Origin: Lewinellaceae bacterium
Lineage (GTDB): Bacteria; Bacteroidota; Bacteroidia; Chitinophagales; Saprospiraceae
Assembly: GCA_020636405.1 (NCBI GenBank)
Contig: JACJXW010000004.1
Coordinates: 3,646,001 to 3,710,000, forward strand
Length of the DNA: 64,000 nt
Direction of reading: 5' to 3'
Numbering within the stretch: position 1 is the first letter of the stretch; the number at the start of each line of letters is the position of its first letter. Below the pieces are notes generated by a model. The model was not told where the DNA came from. It ran no database searches and saw nothing but the letters and a program-made list of their open reading frames with translations. Of this stretch, positions 17,212 to 26,013 are shown piece after piece. Made by a program: the position numbers and the translations under genes.

Positions 17212-18243
17212 CTACCTCAACCCCCTTTTCTGCAAATTCCGTTTATATTCGGCTACATTATCGTTATGTGCCGGCAGGGTTTTGGCGAAAGCATGGAGCC
17301 CCGATCCATCTCCTTTGGCGCAGAAGAAGATATAATCGTGTTTTTCCGCATTCAGCACAGCATCTATGCTGGAGATGGAAGCCATACTGATGGGGCCCGG
17401 CGGCAGGCCGGTATAAAGGTAGGTATTGTATGGAGAGTCGAATTTTGTATGGTAGTGCGTCACCCTCGGCGTGTCGAAATCCCGGCGGGCGAAAACTGCA
17501 GTAGGGTCGGCTTGCAGGCGCATTCCGGTTCTGAGCCGGTTGAGATAAACGCCTGCCATTCGGGGCTTTTCATTGTTCACTAGGGTTTCCTTTTCAACAA
17601 TAGATGCCAGCGTGTATACTTCCTGGGGCGTCATGCCCAATGCTTCGGCCTTTTTTAAACGATTTTCCTTTTCCCAAAAAGCATCGTGTTCTTTGATCAT
17701 GCGTTCGACAAATGCCTTGGGGCTGGTATTCCAGTAAAATTCGTAAGTATTGGGAATGAAAAGGCTCATCAGCGTTTCGGAGGTGTAGCCGATGGATCGC
17801 AGATAGGCCTCATCCTGAAACAGGCCCAGAATATCTACCGAATCCGGCTCAATGAAACGAGCAGCTTTGGCCGCTACATTTTCAGGCAGGCGCTCGTTGG
17901 TCAGAATGACATCGACCGGAGCCTGTGTGCCTCCCCTGAGGTGGCGGATCATCTCGATGAGGCTCCAGCCAGGCTGCAACTCGTATCGTCCCGCACGCAT
18001 GGAACCGCGCTTGTATTTCATGCGCTCAGCCAACAGGATAAACATTTTCCTATCCTTCAATACCCCTTTCTTCTCCAGAATATCCATTACCTCCTCGAAA
18101 GTAGAGTTGGTCGGTATCTGCACATAGTAATCTTCCAGTCCACGAGGTACGGCCGGCGCTCCCACGAATTTGAAGTATATGAATAACCCCAGAATGAACA
18201 AGAGTAGGGCGGAAGCCCCGGTTATGGTGTGTATGGCCTTCAT
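17212..18243 (-). CDS. mltG: Endolytic murein transglycosylase MltG
   Basis: Inner-membrane lytic transglycosylase that cuts nascent peptidoglycan and helps terminate glycan strands. An N-terminal TM helix (about residues 6-26) is followed by a LysM-like segment (VQIPTNSTFEEVMDILEKKGVL) and the YceG catalytic domain. The motif ASIVEKET places the expected catalytic Glu at about residue 217, equivalent to Glu218 of the E. coli enzyme. Other family segments are GRYELQPGWSLIEMIRHLRGG, LFIPNTYEFYWNT, MRLQADPTAVFA, SPYNTYLYTGLPPGPI and a C-terminal KTLPAHNDNVAEY. I chose the ATG at 18243; another ATG two codons upstream is possible. The length (343 residues) is normal. It is a lone housekeeping gene downstream of panB on the same strand, with a 139-bp gap. 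Confidence 0.95.
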   Translation of the reverse strand: MKAIHTITGASALLLFILGLFIYFKFVGAPAVPRGLEDYYVQIPTNSTFEEVMDILEKKGVLKDRKMFILLAERMKYKRGSMRAGRYELQPGWSLIEMIRHLRGGTQAPVDVILTNERLPENVAAKAARFIEPDSVDILGLFQDEAYLRSIGYTSETLMSLFIPNTYEFYWNTSPKAFVERMIKEHDAFWEKENRLKKAEALGMTPQEVYTLASIVEKETLVNNEKPRMAGVYLNRLRTGMRLQADPTAVFARRDFDTPRVTHYHTKFDSPYNTYLYTGLPPGPISMASISSIDAVLNAEKHDYIFFCAKGDGSGLHAFAKTLPAHNDNVAEYKRNLQKRGLR

Positions 18244-18388
18244 AGTCATGACTTGGATTGCTCTGATTCGCTCTATGTCCTAACGTCCAAATGGGTTTAT
18301 TTTATATGTCAAGGCGTGAAAAAGGGCTATATCTTTCCCCCATCAAATAGGTGTCTCTCCGGCTCTCCGTTATTTAGTGCCAACTGCA

Positions 18389-19204
18389 TTAATACTGTTC
18401 CTTGTCGCTCGGAAAGTCCCGTGAACGAACATCCGTGATGTACTGATTAACCGCCCCCCGAATGGAATCGAACAGGTCGAGGTACCGGCGCAGGAAACGA
18501 GGTTGGAAATCCTTGGTAATGCCCAACATATCATGGGTGACCAGCACCTGCCCGTCTACGCCGCCGCCAGCCCCGATGCCAATGACCGGAATCCAAAGCT
18601 TTTCAGCTACCTTTGCCGCCAATTTGGCAGGGATCTTTTCCAGGACAATGGCAAAACAGCCCAATTCCTGGAGCAGTTCAGCGTCCTCCAGCAATTTTGC
18701 AGCTTCGGCCTCTTCTTTTGCGCGGACGGTATAGGTACCGAATTTATAAATAGACTGAGGGGTCAGTCCCAGATGCCCCATTACCGGAACGCCGGCGGAA
18801 AGAATACGCTTAATGGATTCCTGGACCTCTGCACCCCCCTCCAGCTTGACCGCATGAGCTCCGGCTTCCTTCATGATCCGGATCGTAGAATCGAGCGCGG
18901 CCCGGGAGTTGCCCTGATAAGACCCGAAAGGAAGGTCTACCACAACTAAGGCCCGTTTAACTGCCCGGACGACAGATGCACCGTGGTAGATCATCTGGTC
19001 GAGCGTTATAGGCAATGTCGTCTCGTGGCCAGCCATTACATTGGAGGCGGAATCTCCGACCAATAATACATCGACGCCCGACTCATCCAGGATGCGCGCC
19101 ATGGAGAAATCGTAGGCAGTCAGCATCGTTATCTTTTCCCCTCGCATTTTCATCTCCTGCAATACGTGGGTAGTCACGCGTTTGATATCCTTGTTAACAG
19201 ACAT
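18389..19204 (-). CDS. panB: 3-methyl-2-oxobutanoate hydroxymethyltransferase
   Basis: Transfers a hydroxymethyl group from methylene-tetrahydrofolate to 2-oxoisovalerate, giving ketopantoate, the first step of pantothenate and CoA synthesis. The sequence is canonical for PanB at 271 residues: MLTAYDFSMARILDESGVDVLLVGDSASNVM near the N-terminus with metal-binding Asp residues, VVVDLPFGSYQ, AHAVKLEGG, VPVMGHLGLTPQS, LLQELGCFAIVLEKIP with the catalytic Glu, and IPVIGIGAGGGVDGQVLVTHDMLG. The protein ends with RSRDFPSDKEQY. No other pan gene is in the window. The protein is cytoplasmic. Confidence 0.97.
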   Translation of the reverse strand: MSVNKDIKRVTTHVLQEMKMRGEKITMLTAYDFSMARILDESGVDVLLVGDSASNVMAGHETTLPITLDQMIYHGASVVRAVKRALVVVDLPFGSYQGNSRAALDSTIRIMKEAGAHAVKLEGGAEVQESIKRILSAGVPVMGHLGLTPQSIYKFGTYTVRAKEEAEAAKLLEDAELLQELGCFAIVLEKIPAKLAAKVAEKLWIPVIGIGAGGGVDGQVLVTHDMLGITKDFQPRFLRRYLDLFDSIRGAVNQYITDVRSRDFPSDKEQY

Positions 19205-19311
19205 AGGCCTTGGTTTTGTGGCTGCAAGATAAATAATTATTCAACTTTTGGACAGCCCCTTTTCCAAACAACACTATCGTCTCTTATCCGTCACTGCCGG
19301 CAAGGAGGGAG

Positions 19312-19343
19312 TTGGAATTATTTGGTCAAAAATTTTACCTTTG
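19312..19343 (+). promoter_or_regulatory. Bacteroidota-type promoter for the DUF4249 gene
   Basis: TTG at 19312-19314 and TACCTTTG at 19336-19343, 21 bp apart, match TTG / TAnnTTTG. The -7 box ends 19 nt before the ATG at 19363. It also shows that the reading frame upstream of that ATG is not translated. Confidence 0.65.
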
Positions 19344-19362
19344 GAGCGCTAAAAAGACTGCG

Positions 19363-20367
19363 ATGAATAAAAAGCACATTTTCACCTTACTGTTAACCTC
19401 TATACTATTCGGTTCCTGTTCGACCGATTTTGAACTGGAAGCCGAATGGAAGGATATTCCTATCGTTTACAGCTTCTTGTCCGTACAGGACACCGCCCAC
19501 TACGTTCGTGTTGAAAAGGCTTTCCTGGAACCGGGCGGCAACGCGCTGGAGATCGCCAAAGTATCGGATTCCATCTATTATCAGAATATTTCGGTGGAGC
19601 TGGTAAATCTAAATACCGGGAAATCCCTCGTCATGGAAAGGGTAGATGGCAACGATGAAGGATATCCCAAGGAGGACGGCATCTTTGCCTCGTCCCCGAA
19701 TGTGTTGTATAAGCTAAGCGCCGAGGAAACCGGACTAAAGGAGGGCGATGTCGTCCGAGTGGTAATCAACGGGGCGGACAATGGAGAGTCTGCCTCAGCC
19801 GAGACCCGCATCCTGGGAGAGATCGAAACCAGCCGGTTCAATCCGCCTGAGCGGATAACCCGTACCCGGTTCAATGTACCTTTCAATATTAGCTGGACCC
19901 CTGACGAGTTTGCCAAGATTTTTGATGTTCGCTTTATATTTTATTATCTGGAAAAACTTCCCGGAGAAACTTCTTTCAGCCGCAAATCAGCCACCTGGGT
20001 GGTCAATAAGAGTGTTTCCGTTCCGGAAAACGATGGCAGCCTGATCGCCTACGAAGCTGGCTGGGAAAGCTTTTATCAGGCCCTGGCAACTCAAATCCCG
20101 CAAGTAGACGCCGCCGAGCGCGTCTTTGACGGTATGGACCTACAGATTACCGGAGCCGGCGAGGAATTGTACCAATTTGTCCGGGTCAGCCGGGCCAATA
20201 CCGGGATCACCAGCGCTCAGAGTATTCCGAATTATTCCAATGTTGAAGGAGGATTGGGTATTGTTACCTCCCGTTACTCCACTTTGAGGCAAGGATTGGT
20301 GCTGGCGGATGAGGCCCTCGATTCGCTCCAAACCGGCATTTATACCCGTAATCTGAATTTTCAGTAA
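19363..20367 (+). CDS. DUF4249-family lipoprotein
   Basis: A 334-residue lipoprotein with a signal ending ILFGSC (Cys at about residue 18). The segment IPIVYSFLSVQDTAHYVRVEKAFL shortly after the Cys is the signature of DUF4249, a Bacteroidota family usually encoded just after a SusC-like TonB receptor. The rest alternates beta strands and ends with the QTGIYTRNLNFQ tail. Here it stands alone: the neighbours are panB (divergent) and an outer-membrane barrel gene (convergent), so no receptor partner is visible. The start at 19363 is chosen for its lipoprotein signal and because a consensus promoter lies just upstream. Function is unknown; a surface accessory role is a guess. Confidence 0.85.
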   Translation: MNKKHIFTLLLTSILFGSCSTDFELEAEWKDIPIVYSFLSVQDTAHYVRVEKAFLEPGGNALEIAKVSDSIYYQNISVELVNLNTGKSLVMERVDGNDEGYPKEDGIFASSPNVLYKLSAEETGLKEGDVVRVVINGADNGESASAETRILGEIETSRFNPPERITRTRFNVPFNISWTPDEFAKIFDVRFIFYYLEKLPGETSFSRKSATWVVNKSVSVPENDGSLIAYEAGWESFYQALATQIPQVDAAERVFDGMDLQITGAGEELYQFVRVSRANTGITSAQSIPNYSNVEGGLGIVTSRYSTLRQGLVLADEALDSLQTGIYTRNLNFQ

Positions 20368-20392
20368 GCTGCCGCCTTCCGGGTCCATTATC

Positions 20393-20450
20393 AAGGAAGG
20401 CCCTGCACCAGATGGCCGTATGCAAATCCATTCCGGGCAGGCCTTTCCTT
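20393..20450. terminator. Imperfect hairpin between convergent genes
   Basis: AAGGAAGGCCCTGC (20393-20406) and GCAGGCCTTTCCTT (20437-20450) form a slightly offset stem in the 119-bp gap between two convergent genes. It may end transcription from both sides. The large 30-nt loop and short T-tracts make it weak. Confidence 0.3.
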
Positions 20451-20486
20451 TGAAAAGTATGAAACCTAAGGCTTTATAGTATGCGC

Positions 20487-21623
20487 TCAATAGTGGTTGA
20501 TCTCATTCAGATGTAAGTCCGTATTCCTGCTGATCCTGTAGGTTAGGCCTAAATTGATCAGATAATCGGCAAAGGCGGCATCTCCGTTTCTGGGTTGGCC
20601 GGTCACCTTTTCAGTTTCCAGGTCCGTAACACTTTGCGGGCGTTTTCTGATAATAGCAACGGGTACCGACAGAGACAGGGATAGTCCGCCCCGCATATAA
20701 TTAATGCCTGGCTCGGCAGAAAAAACGCTGCCGGGCCTTCTGAACCCTTCGCTTCCGCCGATAAGGTCTTCTACAGGAACCGCTTCATACCTTATTCCCA
20801 GTGACGCGCCCATTTGAGGATGGGCCATGGCATAGCTGACCCCAGCACGCAAACCGTACTGGTCGGGAACGGACATGATGGCCTCGTTGGCCAAAACCGG
20901 GCTTAGTGCCTCCCTGAAAGTCCTTGTTCCGTTGGCCTCTCTGGGATTGAAAAGGTAAAAGCCAGAACCATATGCGTATAGGCCTTCACGTAGTTTCTGG
21001 AAAATCTGTACATCGAGGGCCAGGCCGAAGCCGCCGTCACCAGGTTGGATGGATTGGTCGACAGGCCGTACCTGGGGTTCTCCGTTAGCGCCAACATTGT
21101 AAAAAATATCGTTGGCGGCGAAGTTGCCTGTTGGCAATTTTACCCCCAGCCCGATAGCCAGGTTGCCCGTGGGGTGTTTCCCGGGGGAAAGCAGCCAATA
21201 ACCCAACCCGGCGCGTACATCCGCCAGCCCCCGGGAAGTGGTAGTGTACCTCTCGGCCCGTCCGTGTTCATAGAGTGAGGAGCGGGTGTTAATCACAAAA
21301 GGTAAAGTCAAGTTGGCAAAAAGCCGCTCGTTGATGCCTAGGGTAAAGTTGATATCCCAGGCGTGCGAGTGGTTAATGACCTCAGTCCCGTTCGCTACCC
21401 GGTCTGGTTCTTCTTCCGTTCCCCTGAAATGGCGAAAGGATTTAAAGTATCTATAGTTCATCCCCAGTTGCCACTCGCCGTTTGACAGGAACTGAGCGTC
21501 ATAATTGTTGCTGCTGCAAGAGGAAAAATGGCGTATGGCCACACATCCCTGGGCGCTGGCATCAGGGCATAGAATTGAGGACAAGGCCCAACTAAGGGCA
21601 GTGGTTAACAATAGGCGTTTCAT
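20487..21623 (-). CDS. Outer-membrane beta-barrel protein of unknown function
   Basis: A 378-residue predicted outer-membrane protein. A Sec signal (about 1-25, ending DASAQ) is followed by a Cys-containing N-terminus (GCVAIRHFSSCSSNN), then repeated amphipathic beta strands such as GEWQLGMNYRYFKSF, AWDINFTLGINERLFANLTLPFV, RAGLGYWLLSP, LAIGLGVKLPTGNF and GLSLSLSVPVAI, ending in a short C-terminal strand region. The pattern resembles transporter-like barrels of the phenol-degradation MetA type, but I cannot place it in a named family. It is divergent from the histidine kinase at 21795, sharing a 171-bp AT-rich gap, so it could be a target of that system. That link is only positional. Confidence 0.72.
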   Translation of the reverse strand: MKRLLLTTALSWALSSILCPDASAQGCVAIRHFSSCSSNNYDAQFLSNGEWQLGMNYRYFKSFRHFRGTEEEPDRVANGTEVINHSHAWDINFTLGINERLFANLTLPFVINTRSSLYEHGRAERYTTTSRGLADVRAGLGYWLLSPGKHPTGNLAIGLGVKLPTGNFAANDIFYNVGANGEPQVRPVDQSIQPGDGGFGLALDVQIFQKLREGLYAYGSGFYLFNPREANGTRTFREALSPVLANEAIMSVPDQYGLRAGVSYAMAHPQMGASLGIRYEAVPVEDLIGGSEGFRRPGSVFSAEPGINYMRGGLSLSLSVPVAIIRKRPQSVTDLETEKVTGQPRNGDAAFADYLINLGLTYRISRNTDLHLNEINHY

Positions 21624-21794
21624 ATCAATTGGGTGTTGGTGAATAAGACAAATATGGATAAGATGAACCTGACTTTATGCCAACATTGGGTTATAAAAGC
21701 CTAACGATTGGTTAATGATCTTAAGAATTGGAAAACAGTATGACAGAAATGCTTAAATTCCTTGAAATATCTTTTTGAGAAATCGCACTGGCCA

Positions 21795-23060
21795 ATGAAG
21801 AAGATGATCGTTTTCATCCTTGCTTTATCACTTATAGGGCTGGGAGCCGTTCAGTACCGCTTTCTGGTAATCGGGCTAAAAGTGGCCAAGGCCCAGTTCG
21901 ACCAGCAGGCCCGGCAGGCGCTTCAATTGGTAAACCTGGAACTGTACGAAGAAAATGAAATGAGCCTGCTGCTTGCCTCTGTGGTCACTTCCGACCCGGG
22001 AAACCTTCGCGTGAGCCTGGATACGCTTATAGATGCCTCGGAGAGCTTTTTCAGAGATTATCTGAAAGGCAAGCTCTTGAGCCAGGGATTGGATATCGAT
22101 TTTGCTTTTGCCATTACCGACGAGCCGGGCACACGTAGTTTTCTGCAATCTCCGGATTTCCAGGCCATCAATTCCGTAAGTTCCTACCGCATCCCGCTGG
22201 AGGGGGCTATCCCGCAGCGTTGCGGCTGCCGCTTACTACTGCACCTCAAGGCCCGAAATGTGGTCAATTACCTCCTCCTTCAACTTAACTACCTCACTAT
22301 TCCATTCCTTATTTTCTTTTTCCTTATAGTCTCAGGAATCATCTGGTTAATACGCTTCCTCGAAGTACAGAGCAGGCTGGATGAGATCAAAAATGATTTT
22401 ATCAACAACTTGACCCATGAGCTTAAAACGCCGGTTTTTACAATAGGGCTGACGGCAAATATGCTGGAAAAGACGTTAAAACAAGGACGGGAACACCAGT
22501 ATCTGGAAGTGATCCAACACGAAGTCGAAGGCTTAAAGCTGCAGATCAATAAAGTCCTGGAACTGGCCTCCCTGGAGAAAAGCCGGCAGGTGATGGAAAA
22601 GAAAAAGCTCGACGTTCAGGATACGCTGAAACCGGCCATTGAGCATTTCCAGCTTAACCTGGCTCGCCAGGACGGAACTTTTTCCTACAATTCCGAGGCA
22701 ACAAGAACAACGGCATTCATCGACCCGGTACATTTGAGCAATGCCCTCCAAAACCTACTGGACAATGCAGTGAAATACAGTCCGGAGGATAAGGCTATAG
22801 CTGTGAGGACTTTCAACAGGGAGAACAATTTTTGTATAGCTGTTCGGGACAACGGAATAGGAATCAGCCCTTCGGCCCAGAAGAAGATATTCGAAAAATT
22901 CTTCCGGGTAAGCCAGGCAGACCTGCACATTGCCAAGGGGTTTGGCATAGGGTTGAGTTACGTTCGGGAGGTAGCACGGCTTCACGGTGGAAAAGTGGAG
23001 GTGGAAAGTGAACCTGGAAAGGGCTCTACCTTCACTTTGTCTATTCCCACAATTGAATAA
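21795..23060 (+). CDS. Two-component sensor histidine kinase
   Basis: Membrane sensor kinase of about 421 residues. The ATG at 21795 gives a clean start (MKKMIVFILALSLIGLGAV) directly into the first TM helix. The periplasmic sensor domain (about 25-145) is unlike any domain I recognise and contains a CGC motif (QRCGCRLL). The second TM helix (LTIPFLIFFFLIVSGIIWLI) precedes a HisKA domain with FINNLTHELKTPVF, phosphoacceptor His at about residue 208. The HATPase_c domain has LSNALQNLLDNAVKYSP (N box), VRDNGIGISP (G1), FEKFFRV (F box) and GFGIGLSYVREVARLHGG (G2). No HAMP domain is evident. The response-regulator gene follows after 11 bp. The stimulus is unknown; the divergent outer-membrane barrel gene is a candidate target. 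Confidence 0.94.
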   Translation: MKKMIVFILALSLIGLGAVQYRFLVIGLKVAKAQFDQQARQALQLVNLELYEENEMSLLLASVVTSDPGNLRVSLDTLIDASESFFRDYLKGKLLSQGLDIDFAFAITDEPGTRSFLQSPDFQAINSVSSYRIPLEGAIPQRCGCRLLLHLKARNVVNYLLLQLNYLTIPFLIFFFLIVSGIIWLIRFLEVQSRLDEIKNDFINNLTHELKTPVFTIGLTANMLEKTLKQGREHQYLEVIQHEVEGLKLQINKVLELASLEKSRQVMEKKKLDVQDTLKPAIEHFQLNLARQDGTFSYNSEATRTTAFIDPVHLSNALQNLLDNAVKYSPEDKAIAVRTFNRENNFCIAVRDNGIGISPSAQKKIFEKFFRVSQADLHIAKGFGIGLSYVREVARLHGGKVEVESEPGKGSTFTLSIPTIE

Positions 23061-23071
23061 GAATAAGAAAA

Positions 23072-23770
23072 ATGGGAAAAACAAAACTCTTATTGGTGGA
23101 AGACAACGAGCACCTGGGGTATATGCTGAAAGAATACCTGGAAATCAAAGGGTTCGATGTTGTGCTCGCTACGGATGGAACCGAAGGCTGGGATGCGTTC
23201 CGCACCCAGGCATTTCACCTTTGCCTGTTGGATATCATGATGCCGGGAATGGACGGCTACCGCTTGGCAGAGAATATTAAATTGGCGGACCCGTCAGTGC
23301 CATTGATCTTCCTTACGGCCAAATCGCTGAAGGTCGATGTATTAAAGGCCTTTAACCTGGGCGCCGATGATTATATAAAAAAACCGGTTGATGAAGAAGA
23401 ATTGGTAGCGCGGATCTGGGCGGTTCTGAAACGTGCCGCCTCCCTGCCCGAGAGCGGCACGCCTGAAGTTATTATCGGTAAGTACCGGTATAACCATAAA
23501 AACCAGGAACTCTTCTTTGGAGATGAAGTCAGGCTGCTGACCCCCAGGGAGGCAGAATTGTTGTACTTTTTCTGCCGACACAGGAATGAACTGGTGCCTC
23601 GGGAGAAGATTCTAAAAGCCTTGTGGGGAAAAAGTGACTTCTTTACCCGGAAAAGCATGGATGTTTTTGTTTCCAAGCTGCGGAAATACCTCTCCAGGGA
23701 TGAGGCCGTCCAGATACAGAATGTACATGGAAGCGGTTTTATTCTGAGGGCCCCGTCAGAAAGCCCATGA
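23072..23770 (+). CDS. OmpR/PhoB-family response regulator
   Basis: Transcription factor of 232 residues paired with the kinase just upstream. The receiver domain (about 1-120) has the acidic pocket LLLVEDNEHL, the phosphoacceptor Asp at about residue 54 in LLDIMMPGMDGYRLAENI, the Thr in IFLTAKS and the Lys in DDYIKKPVDEEEL. The winged-helix DNA-binding domain (about 135-228) has LTPREAELLYFFCRHRNELVPREKIL, FFTRKSMDVFVSKLRKYLS and a final VHGSGFILRAP hairpin. The 11-bp spacing indicates co-transcription with the kinase. dnaK lies 208 bp downstream and is probably separate. Confidence 0.95.
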   Translation: MGKTKLLLVEDNEHLGYMLKEYLEIKGFDVVLATDGTEGWDAFRTQAFHLCLLDIMMPGMDGYRLAENIKLADPSVPLIFLTAKSLKVDVLKAFNLGADDYIKKPVDEEELVARIWAVLKRAASLPESGTPEVIIGKYRYNHKNQELFFGDEVRLLTPREAELLYFFCRHRNELVPREKILKALWGKSDFFTRKSMDVFVSKLRKYLSRDEAVQIQNVHGSGFILRAPSESP

Positions 23771-23978
23771 ATCTGATTTAGCAAAGCGCGTTCACCTGAC
23801 ATTGCCTGCCTTTTTGTCACCTGATTTCCCCGATGTACAACCCCATTTCCGGGAACTGTCATCCAATAATGCCGATTTGGGGAAGTTTTGTCATAAACTG
23901 ACGCCTATTTACGGCTTGGCATACCCATTGATAGGTAAAGGGTGACATTAATTGGAACAAAATCTAAAATCACATAAC

Positions 23979-25904
23979 ATGGGTAAAATTATAGGGATTG
24001 ACTTAGGTACTACAAACTCCTGTGTGGCCGTAATGGAGGGGAACGAACCCGTAGTTATCCCAAACGACGAAGGACGCAGAACGACACCTTCCGTCGTCGC
24101 TTTTATGGATAACGGGGAGCGCAAGATCGGAGATCCGGCAAAACGCCAGGCCATTACTAACCCGCAGCGTACGATCTCTTCTATCAAGCGCTATATGGGC
24201 CAGCGTTTCAGTGAGGTAAAAACTGAAGTAGAACGCTCTGCTTATAAAGTGGTCAAAGGAGATAATGACACCGTGAGGGTGGATATTGACGGACGTACTT
24301 ACACCCCCCAGGAAATTTCTGCTATGGTTTTGCAGAAAATGAAGAAAGTAGCGGAAGACTTTCTGGGTTCCGGGATTACCGAGGCCGTCGTTACAGTACC
24401 GGCTTACTTCAATGACTCCCAGCGGCAGGCTACTAAAGAGGCCGGTGAGATCGCAGGGCTGAAAGTTCGCCGTATTATCAACGAACCGACTGCTGCCGCT
24501 CTGGCTTATGGCATGGATAAGCGGAATAAGGATATGACCATTGCCGTATATGACCTTGGCGGCGGTACTTTCGATATTTCTATCCTTGAATTAGGAGAAG
24601 GGGTTTTCGAGGTTAAGTCCACCAATGGTGATACTCACCTTGGAGGTGATGACTTCGACCGTGTGATCATTGACCACCTGGCTGAAAACTTTAAACAGCA
24701 GGAAGGCATTGACCTGCGTAAAGACCCTATGGCCCTTCAGCGCCTCAAGGAGGCAGCAGAAAAGGCTAAGATCGAATTGTCCGCTTCTTCCGAAACAGAG
24801 ATCAACCTGCCGTACATCACGGCGGTGGACGGCGTGCCCAAGCACCTGGTCCTGAAGTTGTCTCGTGCTAAGTTCGAACAACTGGCCGACAACCTCGTGG
24901 CCCGCACACTTGAGCCCTGCCGCAAGGCACTGCAGGATGCCAATATGTCAAAAGAGGAGATCGATGAGGTGATCCTCGTCGGTGGTTCTACTCGTATTCC
25001 CCGCATCCAGCAAGCCGTTGAAGAGTTCTTTGGGAAAAAGCCCAATAAGGGGGTAAACCCGGATGAAGTGGTCGCTGTTGGCGCAGCTATTCAGGGTGGG
25101 GTTCTCAGTGGTGACGTACAGGACGTTCTGCTGCTTGACGTTACACCGCTTTCCCTGGGTATCGAGACCATGGGGGGAGTCTACGATGTGATTATTGAAT
25201 CCAACTCCACCATTCCGACCAAGAAGTCGAAGGTCTACTCGACCGCTGCTGATAGCCAGCCTTCGGTAGAGATCCACATCCTTCAGGGAGAGCGCCCCAT
25301 GGCAAAAGATAACCGCACCGTCGGCCGGTTTATCCTGGATGGCATTCCGCCGGCTCCGCGCGGGGTTCCGCAGATCGAAGTGTCCTTCGATATCGACGCC
25401 AACGGTATCTTGCATGTCCATGCCAAAGACAAAGGCACCGGCAAGGAGCAATCCATTCGCATTGAGGCTTCCACTGGTTTGTCAAAGGAGGAAGTCGAGC
25501 GCATGAAGGCAGAAGCTCAAGCTAATGCCGAAGCCGATAAGTTGGCCCGTGAGCGCGTCGAGAAGCTGAATGCTGCCGATACGCTGATCTTCCAGACAGA
25601 CAAGCAACTGAAAGAATACGGCGACAAGATACCGGCAGACAAGAAAGGAGCGATCGAATCCGCTCTGGCTGACCTTCGGGAAGCTCACAAGTCTGAAGAC
25701 CTCACCCGGATCGATACAGCTAGTGAAGCCCTCAACCAGGCTTGGCAGGCTGCCAGCCAGGACCTCTACCAGGCTACGCAGCAGGCTCAGCAGGGCGAAG
25801 GTGCGGAAAGTGCCACCACGGAAGGCGCGGCCGACGGAACCTCCGGAGCTGAGGACGTCACCGATGTTGAATTCGAGGAGGTTGACGAAGACAATAAGAA
25901 GTAA
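23979..25904 (+). CDS. dnaK: Chaperone DnaK (Hsp70)
   Basis: ATP-dependent Hsp70 chaperone of 641 residues. The start is the ATG at 23979, giving the conserved MGKIIGIDLGTTNSCVAVMEG; an in-frame codon 27 nt upstream is not needed. Visible signatures are TVPAYFNDSQRQATKEAGEIAGL, AVYDLGGGTFDISIL, VILVGGSTRIPRIQ, the linker VLLLDVTPLSLGIET, the substrate-binding LPTKK-like segment, and a C-terminal lid ending in the acidic EFEEVDEDNKK. No grpE or dnaJ is adjacent, nor is there a clear CIRCE-like repeat. The 208-bp upstream gap has no perfect TAnnTTTG box that I could find. A strong terminator follows at 25925. Confidence 0.98.
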   Translation: MGKIIGIDLGTTNSCVAVMEGNEPVVIPNDEGRRTTPSVVAFMDNGERKIGDPAKRQAITNPQRTISSIKRYMGQRFSEVKTEVERSAYKVVKGDNDTVRVDIDGRTYTPQEISAMVLQKMKKVAEDFLGSGITEAVVTVPAYFNDSQRQATKEAGEIAGLKVRRIINEPTAAALAYGMDKRNKDMTIAVYDLGGGTFDISILELGEGVFEVKSTNGDTHLGGDDFDRVIIDHLAENFKQQEGIDLRKDPMALQRLKEAAEKAKIELSASSETEINLPYITAVDGVPKHLVLKLSRAKFEQLADNLVARTLEPCRKALQDANMSKEEIDEVILVGGSTRIPRIQQAVEEFFGKKPNKGVNPDEVVAVGAAIQGGVLSGDVQDVLLLDVTPLSLGIETMGGVYDVIIESNSTIPTKKSKVYSTAADSQPSVEIHILQGERPMAKDNRTVGRFILDGIPPAPRGVPQIEVSFDIDANGILHVHAKDKGTGKEQSIRIEASTGLSKEEVERMKAEAQANAEADKLARERVEKLNAADTLIFQTDKQLKEYGDKIPADKKGAIESALADLREAHKSEDLTRIDTASEALNQAWQAASQDLYQATQQAQQGEGAESATTEGAADGTSGAEDVTDVEFEEVDEDNKK

Positions 25905-25924
25905 AGCAACTTCGCTGAAAATGA

Positions 25925-25966
25925 CGAGGCCCGGTTCGGTTTTCCGAACTGGGCCTCGCCGTTTTG
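25925..25966. terminator. Bidirectional intrinsic terminator after dnaK
   Basis: A 15-bp stem (25925-25939 with 25944-25958, one G-T wobble) closes a 4-nt TTTT loop and is followed by GTTTTG on the plus strand; on the minus strand the flanking bases read CATTTTC. It separates dnaK from the convergent peptidase gene. Confidence 0.85.
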
Positions 25967-26013
25967 ATGGTTTGGAAAAGCAAAAGCTTTAGAGTGTGTT
26001 CAACTCCAACCGT